From the NCBI GenBank assembly GCA_041300525.1, contig JBGLNJ010000001.1:1550001-1614000 (forward strand): a stretch of DNA of 64,000 nt. The letters are read 5' to 3'. A program made the translations under genes and the position numbers. This document shows, piece by piece, positions 43,213 through 53,209 of the stretch. Within the stretch, counting starts at the first letter, position 1. Each line of letters opens with the position of its first letter. Source of the DNA: JBGLNJ01 sp041300525 (lineage in GTDB: Bacteria; Chloroflexota; Anaerolineae; Fen-1058). Under the pieces are notes generated by a model. That model saw only the letters and a program-made list of their open reading frames with translations, searched no databases and was not told where the DNA came from.

Positions 43213-44003
43213 TTTTCAATCCAGATGGGCGTAGTCAACACCCACTGCTCTGGGTGCGTGGTGATGGCGCGCTCCAGTTCCCGCACGCCAAAATCGAGCG
43301 CAGCGCGATAGATCGCGTCACGGTCGGCAGACTCATCGGGCAGGAACATCGGCCCGATGTCCAATTGCGTGCGATGGCCCGGCAGACAATAACAGAACGC
43401 CGGCACAAGGGGCACACGCAGCTTGGCGGCAATGTGGGCATAGCCGTCGGGCACGCGCGCCGGAGCGCCGCACAACATCACCTGCGCCCCGCTGTTCGTC
43501 GTATCGCGGTCGAGCGCCAGCCCGACCGCTTCGTTGCGCCTGAGCGCGCGAAACAATTCCAGTAGCGGCCCATCCGATGGGATGAGTCGCAAACCGTGAC
43601 GCGTGCGGAGACTGACGAGATAACGATAGAGACGCTCCGGCTGGACGTGCTCTGCCGGCCCCATGACGGGCAAATCCGTCGTGCCGACGATTTGCAGGCC
43701 CGCTTCGGGATTGCCCACATGCGCGGTGAGCAGAACCAGCCCGCGCCCCAATGCCCGCGCCGTTTCGACGTTCTCCCATCCGACGATGGAAACGAAGGAG
43801 CGCAGTTGTTCAAGCGACAGACCGGGCAGGCGAAAGAGATCCAGGTAATTCTGAAGCAGCGCGCGATACGCGCGGCGCGTTGCGCCTTCTATCTCGTCCG
43901 GCGAAACCGACGGCCCCATCGCGGATGGCCCCATCGCATGACGGATGTTATCGCGCAGACCGCGCACGGCCTGGATGTTCCGCGCGTAGAGAAGGTCAGC
44001 CAA
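43209..44003 (-). CDS. LpxL/PatA-like lysophospholipid acyltransferase, 5'-truncated
   Basis: The frame gives 264 residues of the LpxL/HtrB acyltransferase family: GWENVETARALGRGLVLLTA-HVGNPEAG with the catalytic H-x4-E, MGPAEHVQPERLYRYLVSLR, ALDRDTTNSGAQVMLCGAPA-RVPDG and VPAFCYCLP. Relatives begin with about 30 more residues including a membrane segment; here the frame enters at LADLLYARNIQAV from a TTG with no ribosome binding site, next to repeats and a truncated transposase. In actinobacteria a homologue (PatA) acylates phosphatidylinositol mannosides beside pimA and pgsA. Activity without the N-terminus is doubtful. Confidence 0.75.
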   Translation of the reverse strand: MADLLYARNIQAVRGLRDNIRHAMGPSAMGPSVSPDEIEGATRRAYRALLQNYLDLFRLPGLSLEQLRSFVSIVGWENVETARALGRGLVLLTAHVGNPEAGLQIVGTTDLPVMGPAEHVQPERLYRYLVSLRTRHGLRLIPSDGPLLELFRALRRNEAVGLALDRDTTNSGAQVMLCGAPARVPDGYAHIAAKLRVPLVPAFCYCLPGHRTQLDIGPMFLPDESADRDAIYRAALDFGVRELERAITTHPEQWVLTTPIWIEK

Positions 44004-44087
44004 CCCACGTCAGCCAAGTCGCCCTGCGGCGACTAACATCCAGCCTGCGAAGGCAGGCTTTGCTGCTGTTGCCGCGACTTGAGTCGC
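43995..44087. repeat. Cluster of three hairpins plus a 9-base direct repeat
   Basis: GTCAGCCAA occurs at 43995-44003 and 44009-44017. Then come GTCGCC-CTGC-GGCGAC (44018-44033), AGCCTGC-GAAG-GCAGGCT (44042-44059) and GCGACT-TG-AGTCGC (44074-44087). The array lies at the joint of the truncated acyltransferase and the truncated transposase and supplies the transposase's apparent C-terminus. Confidence 0.7.
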
Positions 44088-44911
44088 CAGGCTGAGTAGT
44101 TACCCAGATTCAGGCCCTCAGCCTCCAGACTCTTCTGGCGGGCCAACAACGGCTGCACCTGTTCGACCTGATCCACCAAGGTGTCGACCAAGCCCACGAG
44201 TTGGGCATACAGCCGAACGCTAGGTTTTTCAAGGGTTTTTGCGCCTTTCTTCGAGCGGGTGCGCGCCAGTTGCCCGATCTGGCGGGTCAAGCGGCGGGCT
44301 TGCCGATGCCGATCACGAAAGAACGCTTTCTGTGTAGACTGTGTCGGATGCACGACATGCCGCGCCTCGACCAGCAAGCGGCTCAAGACGCGCGCGGCAT
44401 CGTCCAGCAAGCTGCTATCGGTGGGAAAATGGATGTTGGTCTCCGTCACCGTACTGTCCAGCTGCAGCGACTGACCGGTCGTCACGCCCGCCGCTTGCCC
44501 CAGGCGTACGACCGTCGCGTTGATCAGCCGCAGCGTCTTGGGCTTCAACAACTTTTCCCGTCCCTGGATCGTGCGAAAGTTCGGCATCGGCTCGTGATAC
44601 ATCTGGCACACCCAGCGCCAGCCCACACTCGCCGCGACCTCTTCCGCCAGGGTGCGATACCCCCAGCCCATCAGGTGGCGCACGACGGCCAGGCGTCCCG
44701 TCACTTGCAACGGGATCGCGCGCCGACCATTCCAGCCCGCTTGCGAGCCAGGCGGGATCAAGTCGTGCCGCATCGCCAAACGGACGCGGGCATCGCCCAA
44801 CACCGCATCCAGCAGGTCGTGCCTCTGCTGGAACTTGGCAATGCGTTGCACTTGGCAGACCAACGCAGACTGCAAGAACGCTTCATCGACCGGGTACGCC
44901 ATGACTAACAT
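44033..44911 (-). mobile_element. Truncated DDE transposase (IS5/ISNCY-like)
   Basis: 292 residues starting at ATG 44911 behind AGGAGGT. N-terminal helical DNA-binding region (HDLLDAVLGDARVRLAMRHD; LMGWGYRTLAEEVAASVGWR), then the start of the catalytic core SLQLDSTVTETNIHFPTDSS with the first catalytic Asp, and a long helical insertion (HVVHPTQSTQKAFFRDRHRQ; LIGLVDTLVDQVEQV-like). About 150-180 residues carrying the second Asp and the Glu are missing: after LNLGNYSAW the frame runs into the hairpin repeat and stops at SLPSQAGC. The copy is therefore inactive. No clear terminal inverted repeats were identified. Confidence 0.75.
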
Positions 44912-45174
44912 AGGAGACCTCCTAGAATGGGTCAGAATGTTCCCCATCTTACCCCAGAAAGCCGCCGATATGAAGTTGTTAACCTGCGCTGGCCGGTACT
45001 CTCAGACCGGTTTTCGGACAGAAACGAGCCTCGTCGTATTCGATAACATCCCGACCCTTGATCGGCTCTACAGGCTAAATCGTGCGAATAAATCACGGCG
45101 AGTCTGGAGAAGGTCGTGAATGCTCCTCCGCGTTCTCTGTGCCCGCCGTAGATCGTTTTTTCAGGAGGCATTGC

Positions 45175-48100
45175 ATGGCTCGTTACTCGCGTCTTACTCG
45201 CTTCGTTGTCGTCATCCTGATTGTCAGTTTCATCGCTCTCAACTTAGCCCTCAATGCGTCTGGCTCGTCGCTCTCCCCCGAAGCCACCCTGCAGGCCGCA
45301 TGGCGCAACGCTCAAACCTCGGGCGTGTACACTTACGCCTCCGAGGTGATCCAGACCACCTATCCTGCGCCCACACTCTCCAACGTGGGCCAGGTCGCAC
45401 GCGAAGATCGCCTGTATCTGGAAGGCCAGACCAATTTGCCTGACAACGAACTGCTCTTTACAATGTGGCGGGACGGCGGCAACGTCGTGACGGGGCGGCA
45501 GGGCGTGGAGGTGCGCGTCGTCGGCGATCAAGCCTACGGGCGTGTGTCCGGCCAGGACTGGCAGCCCATCAACGATTTCTCTGGCACGTTTGCGCCGGGA
45601 CAGGATGTGCTGGCGTACCTGGCGGGCGCGCGCAATGTGCGAAAGATTGATGACAAGAGGATCTCCGACCAAAAGATCATCTTGTCCCACGGGGATGCTA
45701 CGCGATCATTCCCTCAGCCTGTCGTCTTGTCGAAATACCAATTCGACCTCGACGGTTCCGCCGTCGGGCGCTACGTGCGCGATCAGTTGGAGCGCTATTT
45801 GCTGGAGCGCGGCCAACTGCCAGGCGGCCTGTCGTTGAGCGTGCCCGATGCCTATCGCACCATGTCCGGCACAGGCGAGGTGTCGCTCAGCAATGACGAA
45901 TTGCCCGCACGTCTCACCCTCACCGCCGAGTTTCCGCAGCAGCTCAGCGGCGAGCGCGTGAAGGTGACGATTCAGACCGACTTTTCCGACTTCGCGCCGT
46001 TGAAGCAAGCGGGCCTATCGTGGCCGAAAATTACCGCAGCATTAGGGCTATCCACCGCGCGCGATTGGCAGCGCCTGGGCTTTGGCTTTAGCGCGCTCAC
46101 CCTCATGTCGGGCTTTGTCGCCTTGTTCATCGTTTCGCGCCGTTCAAAAGTGCTGTATCGCACGCTCGCCATCGCCATGATCCTCTCGATGGTGATCGGC
46201 CCCACGCTGCAAAGCCAGCAAGTCTACGCCTTCGTCCTGCAACAAACCGATCGGCAAGCTCAGGCCGATCGGGACCGCGAGGAATCTCAGGCCGTGCGTG
46301 AAGCGATCACGGCGTTGACGACCTCGAATTGGGATCCGCATACAGTCGTTAGTGGTCAGTCGTCAGTGGTCAGTAATCAGCAATCGCCCTTGGCCGGAGC
46401 GTCTAACACTTCTATTGATAATGGCGTGGACACCGATCACGATGGGCTAACCGATTGGCAAGAGACCAACAGCCTGAATCCAACCAAGCCCAACAACCCC
46501 GATAGTGATGGCGATGGCCTGCTGGATGGCGAAGAGGTCAAGTACCTGGGCACCGATCCGAACAAGGCTGACACCGACGGCGACCTGATCACGGACAACG
46601 CCGAAGTGGCAGGCTTTAGCTATCGCGGACAAATGTGGTACACCAACCCCCGATCGCTTGACACCAACCTCGACGGCTTGACCGACGGGGTGGAATGTCC
46701 GCAGCAGACGCGCCCCAGCCTCGATAAACTTTCGGCGGCGGGCGCGGTGTGCCAGGATTTGGACGGCGATGGCACGCCCGATGTGTTTGATGCCGACAAC
46801 GACGGCGACGGCGTGAGCGATCGCACCGATACTTCGTCGGACACGAAATTGACCGGCTTCACCGGCGACAATCCGTTCAAGCTGGTGGTGCAGTCATTGG
46901 CGCCGGGGCAGGATGTCTTTGTCGATGTGCAAATTCGCCCCGTCACGGCCACGCATTTGACCTACGCCATGAATGTGCTCGATTGGCCGACCGGCGATGC
47001 CGAAGGCCAGGTGACGCGCCTCAAAGACACCATGTGGGCTGATCTGCTCACGCCTGCGCAAGCCAACGCCGATCCCAAAACGAAGAACGGCGATATGCGT
47101 TTGACGCCGATGTTGGAAGTGACCCTGCGCGGCGATCTGCTGCCGCTGCCACGCACCACCCCGCGCCTGACGCTGCAAACGACCACGGCGGCCACCGGCT
47201 GGATCAGCGCCACGGCAAAGTTGGGACAGGTAGGCGCGAACACGATTCTGACGTTGACGCACACGGCGACGGAAGCCGTCACCGTGACGGTGAACGCGGG
47301 CCGTTGTCTCAGCGCTACGGCGCTGGCCTTGGGCGCAGCGCCCGTCATCACGCTGACCTCGGTCGCGTCTGATGTGCCGCAAACGATCACGAATCGAAAA
47401 CTACTGTCGCTCGCCGACGGCGCGCACGCGCTCTCGCTTGAGCAGGGCAGTCGCCTGGCCTGCCTCAACTTGATTGATCTGCCCAACGGCGCGAACCTCG
47501 ATCAGATGATTGATAGTGATCGTCTCGGCAATTACGGCCTCGTGGCGCGTGATGCCAACGCCAGCGGCGCAGTCGTCGTGTATGCGCCGCTGAATATCGT
47601 CAACGACACGCTGACCGATCAGCGGCAGGCCTTTACGGCGCGGTTGCTCTATCGGGTGGGGGCCGATGGCGCGTGGGGGCAGGCGCAGGATATGCGGTTG
47701 GTGTGGTTGGTCCAGTTGCTGAACGATGATCTGCAAACCCAGACGATTCACGTGTATCCAGACAGCTTCAATGTGACCGGCCTGGCCGTGCGCGAAGATC
47801 GCGGCCTCACGGTCTCGGTCGCGCTCGAAGATCCGAGCGTAGACAAAGACACCACAAGCGATGATGGTTTGTGGAAACTCGCGGCCGGTTTGCACAACGA
47901 TTTCACCAGCGGACGCAAAGCGGTTGATGCGCAGGGCCGCGCGCTGAACGAGCGTGATTTGACGTTGAACGAACTGTGGTCGCGCTTCGCCGTCACCAGC
48001 ACGTCCACCATCACCGATCGGTGGGACATTGCCCTCAACGCCGTGAAAGTGATCAACTACACGTTCGGCAATCAAGACGGGCTGGCGCAATTTCCGGCCG

Positions 48101-51100
48101 GCAAGAACAAGGAAATTTTGGATACGTATTTCACCAACGGCGGCGTGCCCCGCGCCGATGCGCCCACGCTGCTCTTTGCGCGCGAGGAGCGTTATCGCAG
48201 CCTGAATTTGCAGGGGGCGGACAACGCCACCGTGAACGGCAACTTGCTCACGTTGACGCTGAACCCCGATCGGGTGGCGGTCGAAACGCTGGCCGCCTTC
48301 AACTGGTCGCCCTTCCGCTACGTCAACGGCAGTTGGCAGCCGTATCCGCTGCGCGAATACTGGGACTTGGCCACGGCGCGCTATCGGCAGATCATCAACG
48401 CCAACCCGCCAGACTATCTCAACCCGAGCGATCCCGATTACGCCCGACAAGTTGATATGTTGGTCATGGCCGCGCGCGCCAACTATGTCACCTTCATGCA
48501 GGGTGAAGTCGGCGTGGTGCAGGTCGGGTCGGATGTGTTCCAGTTGAAGGAGCCGGAAGAAGACGAGCTGGGCGGCAAGATTTTCAATGACACCATCGGC
48601 GGCACGCTGCAAACGCTGGCCGGGACGGTGATCAAAGACTGGGTGATCAAAGGCCGCTGGGCCAAGAATTCGCTCGCCACCGCTCTGATCGCCAGTGACA
48701 AGTCAGTTCAACTCAGCATGGATCAAGCCCTGAGCATGGTGGGCGACCAGGTGGAGAAGTTTGAGAACGGCAGCGGCGCGGGCAAATTTGTCAACAGCGA
48801 TGGCTGGGGGTATGCGGGTTGGGCCGTGGCGGGGGTGGCGTTGGCCGCATCGATCTTTGCGGCCTGGAATGGCAGTTACGCCGCCGAGGTTGTGGCCGCT
48901 TCGTGCAATGTGGCAGCAGCCCTGTTCGGCGCGGCAGAAGCGGCGCTGCAATTGGTCAACATTGCCAAACAGGCGGGCGGCCTGTTCAATGCCGCCGCCA
49001 AAAACATCGCCAACACGCTCAATAAAGCCGCCGATAAAGCCGGCATCGTGGGCCTGGTGATTTCGGGCGCGGTCGCGTTGGGCCTGTTCATCTATCAATG
49101 GGCCGCCGAAGGACTGCCCATCGGCGGGCTGGCCTTTAACGCCGCGCTCGCCGCGATGGCCGCCACCATCATCGCCGCCGTCGTCATGCTGGCGATCGCC
49201 ATGATTCCCGTCGTCGGCCAGATCATCGCCGCCGTCATCGCGCTGATCGATTCGATCATCGCGCTGGTCTGCAAAGTCGCCGGCCTGGACGATCCGGAGA
49301 AGAAGGGCACGTGGTGGGCCGACGTGGGCTGCAAGGGCCTCAGCGGCGCGGTGACGTGGCTGGTCGAGTCGTACATCTACAGCAGCACCTCGCTGGTGGG
49401 CAACCTCACCGACGCCACTCGGCTGGACATGCTGGATTTCAAACCTACTTTGCTGGATGTAAACGAAGGCTACGCGGTGGGCAGCCGCATGCAGTACAAC
49501 CTCACCGTGCGCAACAAAATCACCCTGACCGATCCGCTGTCCCCGGCCGAACGGCGCATGCCCGATTGGAAATCACTGCTGTACTTTCTCCAATTCAACA
49601 GCGACAATTTGCGCCGCGCGGCCTTTGCCTACAGCCTGAGCGATTCCGACAAAGCCGAACTGGACGTGACCTACAACTCGATGGCGGCTGAATGGCAAAA
49701 GTCGGCGGCCAATGGCGCCTGGTACATGCCCGACCAACCGCTGACCGCGACGGTGGCGCTGGGCGAGGCGGGGATCAATCAACCGGTGGATTTGTATCTG
49801 AACGAAGCGCAGACCACCCCCACGCAGGAATGTTACCTCACGCCGTTCGGCCCGCTGTGCCTGGTGCGCGAAGACAATCAGGGCGGCGAGAATACCAAGC
49901 ACTACAACGTGGGCGCGTCGCTGAAATGGGATGTGTTCCCCGCCACGCTCGATGAGTTTTACGCGCCCGCCGAAGTGACCGCGGGCGGCGGCTACGCGCT
50001 GGCCTGGGGACAACAAGCCGCCATCACGGTGACCGGCTCGGCTCGCCCGCTGCTCTTCCCGCGCCTCAAAGACTTGGACGGCGATGGCCTACTTAATAAA
50101 CTCGACGGCGGGCTTGATCCCGACGACAGCACGTGGGACACCGACCACGACGGCTTGAGCGATCCGTATGAACTCGCCCACGGCAGCAATCCGCAGTTGG
50201 CCGACACCGACAGCGACGGCCTGAACGACTATACCGAAGTGCTGCTGGGCACCGATCCAACACGCGCCGACAGCGACGGCGACGGCCTGACGGACGCGCA
50301 AGAGGTCACCGGCTGGGAGTTGGTCTACGGCTACAGCGCCACGGGCACAGCGCGCAAGACCTGGGTCAAGTCTGATCCGTTGAAGGCTGATGCCGACGGC
50401 GACGGTCTGAACGATGCGCAGGAAAAAGCCTTTGGCACGAATCCCAATGTTTCCAACAGCGCCATCGCGTTGACGTATCAATCGCAGTTGAGCGAAGCGA
50501 CCGCCGCGCAATTGCTGTTGCGCTTTGGCGAAACAGCCGACGCCCACGCCTTTGCCGATGCATCGGGCTACGGGCGCGCGGCGACGTGCGCGGGCGCGGC
50601 GTGTCCGACTTCTGGTGTGAGCGGCAAGTATGGCAATGCGCTGGACTTTGATGGCGGCGATGTGATCTCCACGACCAACGCCATCCGATTGGATAACGCG
50701 GCCTTCACGATCGCCTTCTGGGCCAAGCGAGCGGCGACGAGTCAAGATCAGTGGATCGTGCGACAGTCCACGCTCAACCTTGGTTTCCGCAGCGACAACA
50801 CGTTTACGTGCAGTTTTGGCAGCGATGCGCTCAACACCGCGGCCTACTCGGATACCGATTGGCATCACTGGGCCTGCACGTTCGACGTAAGCAATCGGGC
50901 GCGGAAGATTTATCGGGATGGCGTGCAAGTCGCCGGCGGCGACGCTTCGGCCAATTACACCGGCACAGGCGAGATCGTCATCGGCACAAGTTTCACCGGT
51001 CGCGTGGACGAAGTCTTTATCGCGCGCTCGGCGCTGTCGGCGGCGCAAGTGCAGAATGTGATGAACGCGCGTTACTCGTATGAAGACCTCATCGTGCAGC

Positions 51101-52482
51101 GCGGCGATGTCTTGCAGTATGTGGCTAAAGTGGCGAATCAACTGCTCAACCGCACGGCGCAGGGCTTGCTCAGCACGCTCGCGCCCCCTTCGGTGATCAA
51201 CGCCGTGCCGCCCACCACGTTTGTGCTGCCGCCCACCGCGCGGCTGAACGTGACCGGCACACTGACCGTACAGGGCAGCGCGCCCACCGGATCAATCAGC
51301 GTGACGCAGATCGCGGGCGGGCAGATCATTGACTGGCGGCAGGCATCGGACTATGCCGATCTGTGGCTAAAGTTGGATGATGCCACGAATTCAACGACGT
51401 TCCTCGATAGTTCCGGCGTGCAGCCCGCGCGGCATGCCACCTGCACGGGCAATGCCTGTCCTGTGGCAAATCAAGCCGGCATGCGCGGCAAAGCGGCCGC
51501 ATTTGACGGCGTGAATGATGTGCTGTTCGTGGCCGATGGCGTCAACTGGAATCCGACGTACCTGACCGTTGCGGCCTGGGTGAAGGCCGATAACTTTGCG
51601 GAAGCCGGCGCGCCCGTGATCGCCAAAGGCAATGGCGGCGGCGGTGAAGTGTGGAATCTGGACTTTGCGAGCGGTCGCCCGCGCTTGTATTTCTACAAGA
51701 GCGGCGTGCTGAACATGTGTTACGCCGATGCGGCTAGCGCGCTGACTACCGGCACATGGACACACCTCGCGGGTACGTATGACGGCGCGAATGTGATCCT
51801 GTACGTCAACGGCTCGGCGGTAAAGACCTGCGCTGTCGCGGTTGGGCCATTGGCCGCCAACACGCACGCCGTCTCGATCGGGTCGCGTCAGTCCGGCAGC
51901 GGCGCGTACGATTACAACTTTGCGGGTACGCTGGACGATGTGCGCGTGTATCCGCGCGCCCTGACGGTCAGCGACATCAATGCGCTGTATGGCGGGCCGG
52001 TCTTGCAGTTGAACTTTGAAGGCATCAGCAGCAGCGGCGCGCCGGGACTGAGTGACTCATCGGGCAGCGGCAATCACGCCACCTGCGCGGGCGCAGCGTG
52101 TCCGACTCAGGTCACGGGCCTGTCGGGCGGCGGCCTGAATTTATCGGGCAGCCAGTACGCGCAGATCAGCAGCGGCAATGGCACGCTGAATCTGAACAGC
52201 GGACGCTTTACGCAAATGGCGTGGGTGTATCCTGCAGCGCCGATCGAGATCATCCCGGTCAGCGGCTGCAACGCCAACGCGCCCCTGCGCGCCGAATACT
52301 TTAACAACCGCGACCTGACGAATCCACCGGCGCTGTCGCGCTGTGAGACACTGCCGCAGCAGGGCCTTAACTTCAATTGGGGCGGCGGCAGTCCCGATCC
52401 GTCGATCAACGCCGACAACTTTTCCATCCGCTGGACGGGCAGTTTCCGCGTCAACACGGCAGGCGACTATAACTTCACCGAG
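45175..52482 (+). CDS. Giant secreted TSP3/LamG/PA14 protein, 3'-truncated
   Basis: About 2,436 codons from ATG 45175 (AGGAGG six bases upstream). Order: signal or anchor helix (8-28); a beta-rich domain with LppX/LolA-like look (30-310); helices (about 320-370); thrombospondin-type-3 calcium repeats (418-555: DTDHDGLTDWQ, DSDGDGLLDGEE); a long region of unknown fold; an Ala/Gly-rich hydrophobic block (about 1210-1372, GLVISGAVALGLFIYQWAAE; AAVVMLAIAMIPVVGQIIAA); a second TSP3 array (1632-1762); three LamG-like domains (about 1780-1960, 2056-2272, 2276 on); and the start of PA14 (APLRAEYFNNRDLTNPPALS; FSIRWTGSFRVNTAGDYNF). The frame then enters antisense sequence of the next gene, so the true C-terminus is missing. 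Likely surface adhesin or toxin-like translocator; inference. Confidence 0.85.
46345..46385 (+). repeat. Intergenic-type GTCAGT repeat inside the giant gene
   Basis: TTAGTGGTCAGT, CGTCAGTGGTCAGT and AATCAGCAATC follow one another and encode VVSGQSSVVSNQQS in frame, between a helical segment and the first TSP3 array. Such TCAGT-word runs are usually intergenic in bacterial genomes. Confidence 0.6.
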
Positions 52483-53144
52483 AACAGCACAAGACCCGTC
52501 AGGATGAGGACGGCCGGCCCCATCACGCTGAATATCCACCCACCGGACAACGTGATAGCCGTCATCCCAACCAATCCGATCCCGGCCAAGGCGCACAGCG
52601 CGGCTCCCACCAAAAAGAGCGGCGCGATTCGCTTCCCCAGGCCGACGATGAGGAGCGATAGCCCCACCGCCAGCGGCTCGATGGTCCACAGCACCGACCA
52701 CAAGTGCCACAAGCCGGTGACGGCGCAGAATTGCAGCACCAGCCCATTCAGTCCGATGATGATGGCGGGGATGAGGAGCCAGATCGTCCGCATATACATC
52801 GCGGCGAACAAAAAGCCGGCCGCCACTCCCAGCACTTCCAGCGGCCACAGCCACGACCAGATGTGCCAATAGTTCGAGATGCTCGCCAAGAGCAGAATCC
52901 CGCCGGTGGTCAAAATGGGCATGCCGGGGATAAAGAGACCGCCCAGGCCGCGATGTCCGCGCGAGAGCAGGGGCGCGAGCATGAACAGCAGCCCCAAGCT
53001 CACGACGACCAGCGGCCAGAGCCGCCACGGGCCAAAGAACCAGTCACCCCATCCCAGCATGGGCATTCCCAGGGTGAACATCAACGCCAGGCCGCCCGTC
53101 AAGACCAGCAGCGTTCCCACAAGAATCGAAAATGACTTGTTCAT
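52483..53144 (-). CDS. Polytopic membrane protein, C-terminus cut
   Basis: About 220 residues from ATG 53144 (GGAG upstream). At least seven hydrophobic segments, with paired motifs YWHIWSWLWPLEVLGVAAGF and GLWHLWSVLWTIEPLAVGLS. The same W-PLEPL pattern occurs in the membrane domain of the adjacent Ser/Thr kinase (FWRHWAFLWPLEPLLIIGTF), so the two are paralogous modules. The frame ends GPAVLILTGLVLFSVKL at the joint with the giant gene; the last helix is probably incomplete. A sensor or accessory role beside the kinase is inference. Confidence 0.7.
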
Positions 53145-53209
53145 TTCTCACTCCTTCTGATGTGATCCGCGAATTTCATTTTTCATTTGTGTTCACTCGC
53201 GGTGAAAAC

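Noticed and set aside
44988..45010. CCGGT/ACCGG hairpin followed by TTTT as a terminator
   Set aside because: Only a 5-bp stem with an 8-base loop and no gene ending upstream in that direction.
45660..45700. Third copy of the AGATG/CATCT palindrome (ATCTTGTCCCAC) in the giant gene
   Set aside because: Only one arm is present and it encodes a sensible peptide; no inverted partner.
47401..48612. 403-codon minus-strand frame inside the giant gene
   Set aside because: High-GC antisense openness; no start signal or domain, while the + strand continues a single large protein.
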